Origin: Paenibacillus tianjinensis
GTDB lineage: Bacteria; Bacillota; Bacilli; Paenibacillales; Paenibacillaceae
Direction: 5' to 3'
Assembly: GCF_017086365.1 (NCBI RefSeq)
Contig: NZ_CP070969.1
Span: 4,836,001-4,900,000 of the forward strand
Length of the DNA stretch: 64,000 bases
Each line of letters begins with the position of its first letter. The first letter of the stretch is position 1. This document shows positions 28,856-39,580 of this stretch, piece by piece. Below the pieces are notes generated by a model. It was not told the origin of the DNA. It did no database searches and worked only from the letters and a program-made list of their open reading frames with translations. The position numbers were made by a program, and so were the translations under genes.

Positions 28856-29248
28856 ATGTACTTAATCCGGCGCCTGCTTTCGTGGAGAATTTCAAATCCA
28901 GTTCTGTCGGGCTTATGCCGATCGTTTATGTGGATGCTGGCAGGGGCATTTGTTCTCTCACTTCTACTGTGGGGCAGCGGCCTTAAGGAGCAGGACCTTA
29001 CCATGTATACGTATCTTGTCCACGGTATTGCTGCCGCATTCGGCGGCCTGACAGCCGGAAGCAGAGCCGTTAACAAGGGCTGGTATCAAGGCGCGCTAAC
29101 CGGCACTTTTTACGGGGCCATTGTGCTGCTGGTCGGATTTCTCGCGCTTGACAGCTCGCCTGCCGGCATTGACGGCTTGTGGATTTTGGCGGCTGCAGCC
29201 ATTGGGGCACTTGGAGGAATGTTTGGGGTCAATTTGCAAAAATCCTAA
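28856..29248 (+). CDS. TIGR04086-family membrane protein
   Basis: A 130-residue protein with four membrane helices and Gly-rich turns (GIAAAFGGLTAGSRAVNKGWYQGALTGTFYGAI), matching the small YrzE-like family found between secDF and yajC in Bacilli. The function is unknown. The ATG at 28856 follows TTAGGAGGTTG. Its leader is made of the tandem repeat, so its control may differ from that of its neighbours. Confidence 0.85.
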   Translation: MYLIRRLLSWRISNPVLSGLCRSFMWMLAGAFVLSLLLWGSGLKEQDLTMYTYLVHGIAAAFGGLTAGSRAVNKGWYQGALTGTFYGAIVLLVGFLALDSSPAGIDGLWILAAAAIGALGGMFGVNLQKS

Positions 29249-29343
29249 TAAATAGAATATTCTAAAAAATAAAAACCTTCTTCGAAAATATGTTACACTG
29301 GATTCATCTGACTGTGCAAAAGCTCAAGGAGGCTTTGAATGTT

Positions 29344-30183
29344 TTGCTGTACCAATCCATGAATCATGTAGTTCTCTATACCGTCGTAATTGTAGTGCTG
29401 TTAATCTGGCTCGGCACCCGGCGTAATCCTCTGCTGGCATTTCTAGAACTGGGCAGGGAACTGCTGCGCTCTTATAAGTTTCTGCTGATTATTGCCGGAA
29501 TGATCAGTGTTCTAACCCTTAACAAGTATGAACTGCAGATTGAAAGGAAGATGCATCTCGGCTCCGATTTTACGTCCTTCATCTTCGGGCTGGAGGGGCA
29601 TTTTGTAGAGTACGTGCAGCAGCTCTTTTATTCTCCCTGGCTGACGCCGATTATTGTTTTCTTCTATATTTTTATGCTCCAGTCTGTACTCGCTGCATCA
29701 CTTGGCGTCTATTTGCTGGATAAAAACCGCGTGATGCTCTATGCCACCTGCTACACGATCATGATTGTTTATGCGGTTGCCATTCCGTTCTATTTATATT
29801 TCCCGGTAAACGAGGTTTGGTCTTATGCTCCGGCAGGTGTCCGGTTTACAATGCTTGACGTTTTCCCGAGATTCGAACAGGAATATAGACCCCTTTCCGG
29901 TCTGAACAACTGCTTTCCAAGCCTGCATACTGCCATTTCCGTTTCTACAGCGATCTTGGCTTACCGTTCCGGCAACCGGCGCTGGATGGTCATTACAACG
30001 GTCTCTGCAGCTATGATTGTATTCGGAATCTTCTATCTCGGCATTCACTGGCTCACCGACATGCTTGGCGGAACACTGCTCGCAGTACTCTCTACCTCCG
30101 CAGCTGTCCAGCTCGCGAAGCTTACGCTGCGAAGCGGGGAAGAATCACTGGCGGTGCGTAGCCGGGCAACGGATATTCAGTGA
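29344..30183 (+). CDS. PAP2-family membrane phosphatase-like protein
   Basis: About 279 residues with five to six membrane helices. The active-site segments of the PAP2 superfamily are visible: NCFPSLHTAISVSTAI (PSxH) and YLGIHWLTDMLGG (the HxxxD part). These proteins dephosphorylate lipid phosphates or join lipid head groups in the membrane. AAGGAGG at 29326-29332 points to TTG at 29344 as start; an in-frame ATG at 29290 has no ribosome binding site. Substrate unknown. Confidence 0.85.
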   Translation: MLYQSMNHVVLYTVVIVVLLIWLGTRRNPLLAFLELGRELLRSYKFLLIIAGMISVLTLNKYELQIERKMHLGSDFTSFIFGLEGHFVEYVQQLFYSPWLTPIIVFFYIFMLQSVLAASLGVYLLDKNRVMLYATCYTIMIVYAVAIPFYLYFPVNEVWSYAPAGVRFTMLDVFPRFEQEYRPLSGLNNCFPSLHTAISVSTAILAYRSGNRRWMVITTVSAAMIVFGIFYLGIHWLTDMLGGTLLAVLSTSAAVQLAKLTLRSGEESLAVRSRATDIQ

Positions 30184-30217
30184 TACTAAGTATATTGCTA
30201 GAACGATTAATGCATAC

Positions 30218-30258
30218 AAAAAAGCGGCATTCTCCCAAAAGAGAATTGCCGCTTTTTT
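30218..30258. terminator. Bidirectional terminator between PAP2 gene and yajC
   Basis: AAAAAAGCGGCA-TTCTC pairs with GAGAA-TTGCCGCTTTTTT around a short loop. The two genes converge on it. Confidence 0.9.
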
Positions 30259-30271
30259 ATATGTGTGAAAA

Positions 30272-30580
30272 CTACTCTTTACCTTCTGCGATTGTAACCG
30301 CATGACTGATCGAACCGCGGTCAAAGGTCAGCTTGGTTACATCATTAACCCGCAAAACAACGATATCATCGGAAATCTCTGTGATCGTCCCGTGAAGGCC
30401 ACCAATAGTGACTACCTTATCGCCTTTTTTCAGCGCTTTTAACATACTGTTGCGTGTTTTGGTCTTCTTCTGCTGCGGGCGGATAAGTAAGAAATAAAAC
30501 ACCACAAACATAAGTACAAACGGGCCTACAAGACCCAGGATGCTGCCCCCGCCACCGTTAGCTGCTGCAAATTGAAACAT
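30272..30580 (-). CDS. yajC: Preprotein translocase subunit YajC
   Basis: A 102-residue protein with one N-terminal membrane helix (GPFVLMFVVFYFLLIRPQQKK) and the cytoplasmic YajC domain (LKKGDKVVTIGGLHGTITEI). It associates with SecDF. ATG at 30580 (MFQFAAANGG) follows AAAGGAGG. It ends the ruvC-to-yajC gene string. Confidence 0.93.
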   Translation of the reverse strand: MFQFAAANGGGGSILGLVGPFVLMFVVFYFLLIRPQQKKTKTRNSMLKALKKGDKVVTIGGLHGTITEISDDIVVLRVNDVTKLTFDRGSISHAVTIAEGKE

Positions 30581-30624
30581 ATCTTTACCTCCTTTCAGTA
30601 CACATTGAAGCACAATCCAGTTTT

Positions 30625-31782
<1,158 letters not shown>

Positions 31783-32811
31783 TTAATAAATAAACATTGC
31801 ATCACCGAAGCTGAAAAAGCGGTAGTGTTCCTTAATCGCTTCCTCATATGCGGCGAGTATATGCTCCCGTCCCGCTAAAGCGCTAACCAGCATAACCAGG
31901 GTTGACTTCGGCAGATGAAAATTCGTAATCAGCGCGTTTACTACCGTAAACTGATAGCCGGGATAAATAAAAATATCCGTCCACCCGCTGCCTGCCTGAA
32001 GGATTCCATCCCCAGCCTGTCTTCCGGCCGTTTCGAGCGTCCGGCAGGAGGTGGTGCCAACGGCGATAATCCGCCCGCCCCTTGATCTTGCCGCATTCAG
32101 CAGATCGGCCGTCTCCTGGGATAACTCATAATACTCTGCATGCATCACATGCTCTTCTACCTTCTCTACAGACATCGGGCGGAAAGTGCCGAGTCCAACG
32201 TGAAGGGTAATATAGGCGATATTAACGCCTTTTGCAGCAATTTGCTCCAGCAGTTCCTTGGTAAAATGCAGGCCTGCCGTCGGTGCAGCTGCTGAACCTT
32301 CATGACGGGCATAAACGGTCTGATAACGTTCACGGTCATCCAGTCTTTCCTTAATATAAGGGGGCAGCGGCATGGAGCCCAGTCTGTCCAGAATTTCCTG
32401 AAAAATCCCCTGGTAGATGAAGCGCAAGGTCCGCCCGCCCATATCCGACTCGTCTTCAATGACTGCACGCAGCTCATCGCTAAAAACAATAACCGCACCG
32501 GTCTTCAGCTTCTTGCCCGGCTTCACCAGCGCCTCCCAGCGGTCTTCCCCCAAATTCTTCAGGAGCAGCACCTCGGCTTTGGCACCGGTATCTTCCTTGA
32601 TCCCGAACAGCCTTGCAGGAATTACCCGTGTATCATTCAGCACCAGCGTATCGCCTGGCTGAAACTGCTCTAGTATATCCGTAAAATGCCGATGTTCGAG
32701 CTGCCCGTTCTCCTTATTCACCATAAGCAGCCTTGAAGCACTGCGGTCAGGCAGGGGAGTCTGGGCGATCAGCTCCTCCGGCAGATGAAAGTCATAATCT
32801 TCTACATTCAT
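31783..32811 (-). CDS. queA: S-adenosylmethionine:tRNA ribosyltransferase-isomerase QueA
   Basis: A 342-residue enzyme that adds an epoxycyclopentanediol to preQ1 in tRNA, using SAM as ribosyl donor. Visible family segments are [49 protein letters not shown], and [15 protein letters not shown] [15 protein letters not shown]. It overlaps no gene but is 21 nt from tgt and 9 nt from the SpoIID-like gene, consistent with one operon. Confidence 0.97.
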   Translation of the reverse strand: MNVEDYDFHLPEELIAQTPLPDRSASRLLMVNKENGQLEHRHFTDILEQFQPGDTLVLNDTRVIPARLFGIKEDTGAKAEVLLLKNLGEDRWEALVKPGKKLKTGAVIVFSDELRAVIEDESDMGGRTLRFIYQGIFQEILDRLGSMPLPPYIKERLDDRERYQTVYARHEGSAAAPTAGLHFTKELLEQIAAKGVNIAYITLHVGLGTFRPMSVEKVEEHVMHAEYYELSQETADLLNAARSRGGRIIAVGTTSCRTLETAGRQAGDGILQAGSGWTDIFIYPGYQFTVVNALITNFHLPKSTLVMLVSALAGREHILAAYEEAIKEHYRFFSFGDAMFIY

Positions 32812-32820
32812 GTTCAGTCT

Positions 32821-34920
32821 TCATTCCTTAACTATAGTAACGTTATTAAAATAGTGTTGCAATATTTGCCTATAATCATACCCGTTATCCGCCATGCCCT
32901 TTACACCCCATTGAGACATGCCGAGACCATGGCCGTTCCCCCAGCCGATAAAATAGAATCCGCTGGTGCCGGTAACGACTCTGGCGGAGGAATCTGCACC
33001 CATAACAACCGTACCGCTAGTCCCAGCAGAAACTTTGCCAGAAGCAGACAGCACGCCTGCGGTTTGGGAACCGCTAATGGTTGCTGTAGAGCCGTCAGCG
33101 CCTAATACAGTATAACTGCCGGAAGGTACAATATCAAACAAAGTGCTGGGCAATCCGTTAAATGCCGACCGGAAAAGATCCGGATATTTCACCTGCAAAA
33201 TTTCACCGTTAGCCTTTACTTGCGTAGCTCTTCCCGAAGGCCCGCGCTGAGTGACCTGCAGACTCACAATGGAAGAAGGCAGCGAATTACTTGTCTTGCC
33301 GCTCAGACTCTTCAGCAGTTCGGCTGAGGTATAGGGCCCTTTAATCCAGCTGTAGCTGCCGGATTCATAGACCTGATCGAGCACAACGGCGTTGTCGCCG
33401 GGATTCAGCTTCCCTACAGGACTACTGCTGCTCTCGATAACCGGCAAAGGCCGGATATTCACGTCTTTGGTTGTTGCTGTAGCTATACTTAATCCCGCCG
33501 CAGTTTTGTCGCCGGTCAGTTTAATGTTATCCTCACGGGCATAACCGGAAATTCCGCTTGGCAGCAGCACATAATACCATTTCTTCGAGGATGCGACCGC
33601 CGCTGCGTCCTCGGCGCTTAGTACACTGACAAAAACATTGCCGCCGTTATTCCATACCTCAGAGGGATCGGCGGTCACACCGCCGCTGTTCGAGGAGAAG
33701 ACGGCTTCGACAAGCTTGCCGCCGCTCATCAGCACTTCACCGGCGGTGGCATCGACCGCTTTGGTAATAACAGGTGCTTCGGCTCCGATGCCGTTATACA
33801 CCTGGCTAAGGGTCGTATCCACCACATTCGCCACATCGAACCTGTTGCCCTGGGCCAGCGCATAGCTGCGTGCGGCTACCGCCTGGGCCTTCAGCGCTTC
33901 CGCCGGCCAGCCTGAGGAAACTTCCCCGCCCACTACGGCATATAAATACTGCTCCAGCGGAACCTCATTGATCACCGCCAATGATCCCGCCAAACCGCTC
34001 ATCTCCAAATCACCGCGGTAGGTACGTTTGGATCTCTCCACAATTTGAATGCCGTTGTCATTACCGGCAGCCACAAACTTCGCCCCCGTACCGGATAGGA
34101 TGTAATGGAAGGCCTGGCCTTCGCTGATCCAGTCCATCCCCGCATCCGTCCGGATGATGAGGCCGGTGGCGCCGGCAGCACCGGCAGTCCAGGCCAGCTG
34201 CGGCAACGCGGCAGCGGCGCTCGCCTGCAGCGCAGCTAACTCGCTGTCATTCACCGCTTCACCGGCCCATACCTGATACTTCGCACTGCCGTCAGCACTT
34301 GACACCAGCACCTTCCAGGCATCAAATCCTGCATCGGTAATGCTGCTCAGAACGGGTTCCGCCTCCTGTGAAGTAGCGAATTCCCCGGCAAGCAGATGTT
34401 TGTTGCCCTTGACGGCCACCGTCTGGCCAGCCGGAATAGACAGCCCCGCCTTAGCTACGCGGGTAAGACCTTCTTTGGCTGCTGCTTCACTTACATACGG
34501 ACCTGTATATAATTGATACACGCTCGCACCGCCGCGTGTAGTAACGAACAGCTGCGGTTTATCGGAAGAAGCTTGCAGCTTCTTCGCGGCGTCAGCAGCG
34601 ATCTGCCAGGTTGGGGTCTCCATCACCTTAACCCTGTAGCCGTCCAGGCTGACGCGAATCTTGTTGTTGGCCGGAACCGGAAGTAGTGCTGTTCCGGCAG
34701 CCGACTCCAGATTAAAGGCTGCATTCGATTGCAGCGTTACGAACGGGACGGTGGATTTATATTTGCTGCCGATATCGGCATACAGTGCAACCCGGATGGT
34801 CCGGACGGATTCGGCATGGCTGTCACCCGCGGGAAGCAGAAAACTGCCGGCAATCAGCGTTGCTGCAAGAAGGGTCCGGCCCAGCTTTCTAATTCCTCTG
34901 CGACTGGCAATATTCATCAT
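32821..34920 (-). CDS. Exported SpoIID/LytB-domain protein with SPOR-like segments
   Basis: A 699-residue protein with a signal peptide (hydrophobic LLAATLIAGSFLLPAG, likely cut near SHA at residue ~36). Two or more SPOR-like modules lie within residues ~130-240 (YQLYTGPYVSEAAAKEGL; KYQVWAGEAVNDSEL). A SpoIID/LytB domain follows around 290-430 (PLEQYLYAVVGGEVSSGWPAEALKAQAVAARSYAL), and GNGHGLGMSQWG-type motif residues appear near the end. SpoIID is a peptidoglycan lytic transglycosylase of engulfment; this longer protein is the version usually found between ruvB and queA in Paenibacillus-like genomes, and may act on the wall outside sporulation. Confidence 0.88.
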   Translation of the reverse strand: MMNIASRRGIRKLGRTLLAATLIAGSFLLPAGDSHAESVRTIRVALYADIGSKYKSTVPFVTLQSNAAFNLESAAGTALLPVPANNKIRVSLDGYRVKVMETPTWQIAADAAKKLQASSDKPQLFVTTRGGASVYQLYTGPYVSEAAAKEGLTRVAKAGLSIPAGQTVAVKGNKHLLAGEFATSQEAEPVLSSITDAGFDAWKVLVSSADGSAKYQVWAGEAVNDSELAALQASAAAALPQLAWTAGAAGATGLIIRTDAGMDWISEGQAFHYILSGTGAKFVAAGNDNGIQIVERSKRTYRGDLEMSGLAGSLAVINEVPLEQYLYAVVGGEVSSGWPAEALKAQAVAARSYALAQGNRFDVANVVDTTLSQVYNGIGAEAPVITKAVDATAGEVLMSGGKLVEAVFSSNSGGVTADPSEVWNNGGNVFVSVLSAEDAAAVASSKKWYYVLLPSGISGYAREDNIKLTGDKTAAGLSIATATTKDVNIRPLPVIESSSSPVGKLNPGDNAVVLDQVYESGSYSWIKGPYTSAELLKSLSGKTSNSLPSSIVSLQVTQRGPSGRATQVKANGEILQVKYPDLFRSAFNGLPSTLFDIVPSGSYTVLGADGSTATISGSQTAGVLSASGKVSAGTSGTVVMGADSSARVVTGTSGFYFIGWGNGHGLGMSQWGVKGMADNGYDYRQILQHYFNNVTIVKE

Positions 34921-34955
34921 GAAGTCCCCCTTAGAAGTTGTTGTGTATATTTGAC

Positions 34956-35963
34956 TTATTGCTGCTGCGGAGGGAGCGGAAGACCTAAATGCTGGTACCC
35001 AGCAGGTGTCACCATTCTTCCTCTCGGTGTCCGCTGCAGAAATCCGATCTGCAAAAGATACGGCTCATATACATCCTCAATGGTCTGGCTCTCTTCACCG
35101 ATCGTAGCGGCAATTGTATCCAGACCCACGGGACCGCCGCGGAAGGAGCTGATCATTGCATGCAGCATTTTATGGTCAATGCTGTCCAGCCCGCGCGGGT
35201 CCACCTGCAGCATCTTCAGGGACTCACCGGCAATGTCCGGTGTAATGATCCCGTCGCCGCGCACCTGTGCAAAGTCACGGACGCGCTTCAGCAGGCGGTT
35301 CGCAATCCGCGGCGTCCCCCGGGAACGCAGTGCAATCTCTTCGGCGGCATCGCCGATGATCTCAATACCGAGCAGTTCGGCATTGCGGGAGACGATGAAG
35401 CTCAGCTCATCCATGCTGTAATACTCCAGGCGGCTGACTACCCCGAAGCGGTCGCGCAGCGGCGCGGACAAAAGCCCGGCACGCGTGGTCGCTCCGATCA
35501 GCGTAAACGGCGGCAGATCCAGCCGGACGGAACGGGCGCTCGGGCCTTTACCGATCATAATATCGAGCGCAAAATCCTCCATTGCCGGATACATCACTTC
35601 CTCCACCGTACGGTGCAGCCGGTGGATCTCGTCAATGAACAGCACATCACCCTCCTGCAGGTTGGTGAGCAATGCCGCCAGATCCCCGGGCCGCTCGATG
35701 GCCGGCCCTGACGTTGTCCGCAGATTCACGCCAAGCTCGTTGGCGATAATATTGGCCAGCGTTGTTTTGCCCAGGCCCGGAGGACCGTACAGCAGCACAT
35801 GATCCAGCGCCTCACTGCGCATTTTGGCGGCTTCAATATATATTTTCAGGTTCTCTTTCACCTGATTCTGTCCGATATACTCACCCAAATAACGCGGACG
35901 CAGGCTTAATTCCACCGCCTGCTCGTCCATCATCAGATTAGCCGATATGATCCGGTCATCCAT
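34956..35963 (-). CDS. ruvB: Holliday junction branch migration ATPase RuvB
   Basis: A 335-residue AAA+ helicase. It has [17 protein letters not shown] (Walker A), FIDEIHRL (Walker B), the family sensor [20 protein letters not shown], and the C-terminal winged helix ending [15 protein letters not shown]. It drives branch migration of RuvA-bound junctions. It lies 26 nt after ruvA in the same direction. Confidence 0.97.
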   Translation of the reverse strand: MDDRIISANLMMDEQAVELSLRPRYLGEYIGQNQVKENLKIYIEAAKMRSEALDHVLLYGPPGLGKTTLANIIANELGVNLRTTSGPAIERPGDLAALLTNLQEGDVLFIDEIHRLHRTVEEVMYPAMEDFALDIMIGKGPSARSVRLDLPPFTLIGATTRAGLLSAPLRDRFGVVSRLEYYSMDELSFIVSRNAELLGIEIIGDAAEEIALRSRGTPRIANRLLKRVRDFAQVRGDGIITPDIAGESLKMLQVDPRGLDSIDHKMLHAMISSFRGGPVGLDTIAATIGEESQTIEDVYEPYLLQIGFLQRTPRGRMVTPAGYQHLGLPLPPQQQ

Positions 35964-35989
35964 TTAATCATCACTCCGTTCTTCAAGGC

Positions 35990-36613
35990 TTACTTCGCTA
36001 TATATAGCAGCCCCAGCGCCTTCTTCATCAGCACATCAACAGTTCCTGTATCCGTGCCTTCTTTCTTCATTGTCAGCCAGACTCGGTCAAGCTCAGCTTC
36101 AGTATAACCCAGTGCCTTCAGCGCGTCCCGCGCTTCTTCCCAAGGCAGAGCCGCAGCTTTGGCATCGGCTTCAGCCGCTACAGCGAACAGTCCGGTCTGC
36201 AGCGAGACGCCGCTTAGTCCATCCAGCTTGTCGCGCAGATCGAGAATCATCCGCTGGGCGGTCTTTTTGCCGATACCCGGCAGCTTCGTCAGGAACGTAA
36301 TATTCTCTTGATAAATGGCGGAGATCACCTGATCTGGCGTTCCTCCGGTCAGAATCCCCAGCGCAACACGCGGTCCGATGCCGGATACCTCAATCAGCTT
36401 GCGGAACAGCTTCTGCTCCTCCCGTGTCGGGAATCCGAACAGCAGTGTCGCATCCTCACGTGTCTGATAATGGATATAGATCGTCACAGGCCCTTCCGTC
36501 TTGGCAAACGCATAAGGATTCGGGCAGAATACCCGGTAGCCAATCCCCTGGACATCCAGCACCACATATTCTGACTCCAAATGTACAACCGGTCCTCTTA
36601 AGTAATCTATCAT
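35990..36613 (-). CDS. ruvA: Holliday junction DNA-binding protein RuvA
   Basis: A 207-residue protein with the N-terminal OB fold ([26 protein letters not shown]), a double helix-hairpin-helix ([32 protein letters not shown]) and domain III ([15 protein letters not shown]) that contacts RuvB. Its ATG overlaps the stop of ruvC (ATGA), so the two are translationally coupled. Confidence 0.96.
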   Translation of the reverse strand: MIDYLRGPVVHLESEYVVLDVQGIGYRVFCPNPYAFAKTEGPVTIYIHYQTREDATLLFGFPTREEQKLFRKLIEVSGIGPRVALGILTGGTPDQVISAIYQENITFLTKLPGIGKKTAQRMILDLRDKLDGLSGVSLQTGLFAVAAEADAKAAALPWEEARDALKALGYTEAELDRVWLTMKKEGTDTGTVDVLMKKALGLLYIAK

Positions 36614-37113
36614 TTTCGCAATACCTCATTTAATTTGGAATTAAGACTTACAGAATGGGCATGACATACCGCAACAGCAAGCGCATCGGCCACATCATCC
36701 GGTTTCGGTACAGCCGACAGCTTCAGCAGCAGCTTCACCATTTCCTGTACCTGCTTCTTCTCCGCCTTGCCGTAACCGACCACAGCCTGCTTCACCATCA
36801 TCGGTGTATATTCAGAGACCGGAAGCCCCCGCTGTACAGCCGCAAGAATCAGTACACCGCGTGCCTGCGCAACAGGCAGAGCAGTTGTTACATTACGGGC
36901 AAAAAACAGCTTCTCTACCGCAACCGCATCCGGCTTGTATTTATCGATAAGCTGAACCATGCCCTCATAGACATGCAGCAGCCGCTCTTCCTCCGGCGTA
37001 TGCGCCTCAGTCTGAATGGAACCATATTGAACCGGTGTTAACTTATTCCCTTCCTTATCAACGAAGCCAAAGCCGACAATCGCCAGCCCCGGGTCAATTC
37101 CCAAGATGCGCAA
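36610..37113 (-). CDS. ruvC: Holliday junction resolvase RuvC
   Basis: A 167-residue RNase H-fold endonuclease. Catalytic acids are visible in [10 protein letters not shown] (first Asp), [10 protein letters not shown] (Glu) and [16 protein letters not shown] (last two Asp). The start is TTG at 37113, placed 9 nt after GAGGAG. Although the frame stays open to 37134, RuvC proteins begin MRILGIDPG, which supports this start. First gene of the ruvC-ruvA-ruvB string. Confidence 0.95.
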   Translation of the reverse strand: MRILGIDPGLAIVGFGFVDKEGNKLTPVQYGSIQTEAHTPEEERLLHVYEGMVQLIDKYKPDAVAVEKLFFARNVTTALPVAQARGVLILAAVQRGLPVSEYTPMMVKQAVVGYGKAEKKQVQEMVKLLLKLSAVPKPDDVADALAVAVCHAHSVSLNSKLNEVLRK

Positions 37114-37202
37114 ATCCAATCTCTCCTCTATCACAGGCAGGATATTCCACCGTTATCATCCATTGTCCGTCACTTAAGCGAACATATGTATTCCTTCTAA
37201 CC

Positions 37203-37211
37203 ATTATAGCA
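37203..37211 (-). promoter_or_regulatory. Extended -10 promoter of the ruvC operon
   Basis: On the minus strand TTGCTATAATGG gives TATAAT (37203-37208) preceded by TG at -15. No good -35 is seen, as expected for an extended -10 promoter. It lies about 90 nt before the ruvC start. Confidence 0.65.
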
Positions 37212-37278
37212 AAAAACCCTCTGACGGGAGCATTAAATTTGCTGCATGCAACAAGGATCATCCTGCGCACAGCAAAAA

Positions 37279-37317
37279 GAGCGGAATCTGCCAGGTCACC
37301 TGGTGCAGAAACCGCTC
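37279..37317 (-). terminator. Intrinsic terminator downstream of agrA
   Basis: GAGCGG...CTGC pairs with GCAG...CCGCTC around CAGGTCACCTG; on the minus strand TTTTTGC follows. It ends the agr operon and separates it from ruvC. Confidence 0.85.
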
Positions 37318-37336
37318 CATTCTATTCGTGAACCTT

Positions 37337-38080
37337 CTATTGTAATTTATGCGGGATAATGTCCTTGAGTCCCCCAAGAAAACGGCTGGAAGCATAGCAG
37401 ATCTCGCCATTGATCATGCGAATCTCGCGATTCTTGGTATCCACTTCGGCAATATTATCCTTGTTGACCACAAACGAGTTATGGCAGCGGTAGAACCGGG
37501 AGTCCATCTCGAGAATGTCCTTCAGCTTGCCGTAGAATTCAACCTGGCGGTTCTTGGCATGCAGGATGATTTTGTGCAGCTGCGGCGAGGTCTCAAAAAA
37601 TAAAATATCATTATAATCGACACTGATCATCTTATCGCCCGATTTGGTCTGGAACTTCTTGATATTATTGTACTTGTTCTGCAGATAGCGCGTATTCGCT
37701 GTATCGATACAGTCGATCACCCGCTGCCGGATATCCGTGAAGTTGTCTTTGGTAATATAATCCATAGCTTCAACCTTATAGGTAAAGGTTAAATACGTCA
37801 GCTCCGAGTGGGTGGTCACAAAGACGATTGCACCGAGGCTGTCATACTTGCGGATCTCCGCTCCCAGAGCGATCCCGCTCTTCTCCTCCTGCAGATCCAC
37901 ATCCAGAAAATAAAGCCCTGTTACACGGTTATTTTGTATATAGTCGATGATCTCCTGGGAACGCCCTGTGGAGATAACCAGCTTCATATCCAGATTCTCC
38001 ATCATTATATAATTCTCTATGTAAGAGTTCAGTCGCTTCCTTTGCTCCGGGTCATCCTCACAGACAAATATCTCCAGCAT
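37337..38080 (-). CDS. agrA: AgrA-type LytTR response regulator
   Basis: A 247-residue response regulator. The receiver domain shows the acidic pair in FVCEDDPEQRK, the phospho-acceptor Asp60 in YFLDVDLQ, the switch threonine in IVFVTTHSE and Lys in YITKDNF. The LytTR DNA-binding domain covers ~145-245 (ISVDYNDILFFETSPQLHKI ... FYRCHNSFVVNKDNI). It should be phosphorylated by the adjacent AgrC-like kinase and bind paired repeats at promoters. ATG at 38080 follows AGGAGGAAG, 15 nt after agrC. Possible targets are the repeats upstream of agrB. Confidence 0.92.
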   Translation of the reverse strand: MLEIFVCEDDPEQRKRLNSYIENYIMMENLDMKLVISTGRSQEIIDYIQNNRVTGLYFLDVDLQEEKSGIALGAEIRKYDSLGAIVFVTTHSELTYLTFTYKVEAMDYITKDNFTDIRQRVIDCIDTANTRYLQNKYNNIKKFQTKSGDKMISVDYNDILFFETSPQLHKIILHAKNRQVEFYGKLKDILEMDSRFYRCHNSFVVNKDNIAEVDTKNREIRMINGEICYASSRFLGGLKDIIPHKLQ

Positions 38081-38095
38081 TAAGCTTCCTCCTGT

Positions 38096-39388
38096 CTAGT
38101 AAACTTCCAGTTCCTGAATAAACTGCCCGTCTTTCCTGTAGGTATCAAGCGTCACCCCGGCGCACTGGGATACAATCTCTCGCAGATTGCTGAGCCCAAG
38201 TCCCCGGCCTGTACCTTTCGTGGAGAAGCCCTTCTCAAAAATCTGATGCAGCTCCGGGCCGTCCTGCTGGCAGCTGTTCGCTACAGCAATCAGTATCCCT
38301 CCGGTCCGCTTGACCAGCGCCACCCGCAAATTCGACGATTCGCATTTGACGGCTTCTTCGATTGCATTATCCAGAATGATCCCCAGACAGCGGCATAGCT
38401 TGACGGAATCCATATTCACGGCCTCAATCGGCTCAATCGCCTCCACTACTGCATCGATGTGCAGCTCCTGGGCACGGATCAGCTTCGAAGACAGAATGCC
38501 TTTCAACTCCTGGACTTTGACATTCTGCAGCGTGCCCAGCTTATAGTTGTTGTTCTGCATTCCCTCGCTGATCGGTAGGATCTTCTGGTCAAAATAGGTG
38601 CTGAGCCCCTCCACATCCTTGGAGCGTATGTATTCAGACATCGACAGCAGAATATTGATATAATCATGGCGGAATTTCTGCATATCAGTGTACATCATTT
38701 CCAGATTGTCGGTGTACTCCAGGAGACGCTCATACTGCTCCTGCTTGCCCTTCATGACAGCCTCCTTCATGACACTGCGCGTCAATACCATGAACACACC
38801 GATTAAGAGAATGAAATAAAATACAAACAGCAGACTGTTCGCCTGGATATTGGCATTCGTGAATCCCTGCTGCTTGCCGATTAGAATGTTGGCATAAAAA
38901 ATCACCACCGTAATTACACAAAGGATAGCGAACAGAATTCCGTATCTGCGGAATAACAGTTCATATGCCTGGAATCTGGTGAAAAGAAACCGGGCTGCGA
39001 ATGTGAGAAGAATGGCGATCACGAAATAAGTAGGATAGTAAACAATGTACAAAGTTCCCTGGATAATTTCATCAAGCGAAGAATGAAAGATCCAGATAAA
39101 CATATTGCTTGTTATGTAGTCGCTGATCACTGAAATAATGATCGCTATGATCGGAAAGATGATGCTGAATACAATTCCCCTTGATTTCCAGTAACTTAAT
39201 GCAATACAAAAAAGCAGAATAATAGTTATACTGGGAATTCCGATCATTATGTATAGAGGATATCCGATACAAAGAGAGCCTATAAACATTACAAGACTGA
39301 ATTTCAGATTGAATCTTCCCTGATTTAACATATAAATACTCAAAGAAAGTGTTAACATCTGAACGCCAACCGATAATAATTCTCCCAA
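38096..39388 (-). CDS. agrC: AgrC-type sensor histidine kinase
   Basis: About 430 residues: six to seven membrane helices in the first ~215, then a cytoplasmic GHKL kinase with the phospho-acceptor His in MQKFRHDYINILLSM, N-box DNAIEEAV and glycine box GRGLGLSNL. This is the layout of AgrC receptors for cyclic peptides. TTG at 39388 is preferred as start because GAGGGGGA lies 8 nt upstream; the frame continues to 39463 without a ribosome binding site. The ~190 nt to agrD hold a terminator-like hairpin and paired repeats, so agrCA may also have its own promoter. Confidence 0.88.
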   Translation of the reverse strand: MGELLSVGVQMLTLSLSIYMLNQGRFNLKFSLVMFIGSLCIGYPLYIMIGIPSITIILLFCIALSYWKSRGIVFSIIFPIIAIIISVISDYITSNMFIWIFHSSLDEIIQGTLYIVYYPTYFVIAILLTFAARFLFTRFQAYELLFRRYGILFAILCVITVVIFYANILIGKQQGFTNANIQANSLLFVFYFILLIGVFMVLTRSVMKEAVMKGKQEQYERLLEYTDNLEMMYTDMQKFRHDYINILLSMSEYIRSKDVEGLSTYFDQKILPISEGMQNNNYKLGTLQNVKVQELKGILSSKLIRAQELHIDAVVEAIEPIEAVNMDSVKLCRCLGIILDNAIEEAVKCESSNLRVALVKRTGGILIAVANSCQQDGPELHQIFEKGFSTKGTGRGLGLSNLREIVSQCAGVTLDTYRKDGQFIQELEVY

Positions 39389-39420
39389 AATCCCTATCCC
39401 CCTCAGCTTAAGCCCACTCT

Positions 39421-39480
39421 GTAATTTTATACAAGATTGGTACTTTAACCCTATACATAACATTGTAATTCATACAAGAT
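39421..39480. repeat. Paired repeats upstream of agrC
   Basis: GTAATTTTATACAAGAT (39421-39437) recurs as GTAATTCATACAAGAT (39465-39480), 44 nt apart start to start. Each copy also contains a short inverted repeat on the minus strand (TTGTA-N5-TACAA in one, TGTA-N6-TACA in the other). They lie within the likely promoter/leader of agrC. Confidence 0.7.
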
Positions 39481-39503
39481 AATCTAGTAAAGCCGAATAA
39501 CCC

Positions 39504-39533
39504 AAAAAAAGCCCCCTATACCGGAGACCTTTT
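39504..39533 (-). terminator. Terminator or attenuator between agrD and agrC
   Basis: On the minus strand AAAAG-G-TCTCC, loop GGTATA, GGGGG-CTTTT, followed by more T (seven in all). It contains G-T pairs and a bulge, so it may be leaky, letting agrBD be expressed above agrCA. Confidence 0.55.
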
Positions 39534-39580
39534 CGGATTCTAATGGTTTCATAGCCGTGCAGTGATGCTTAAATCGTAGG

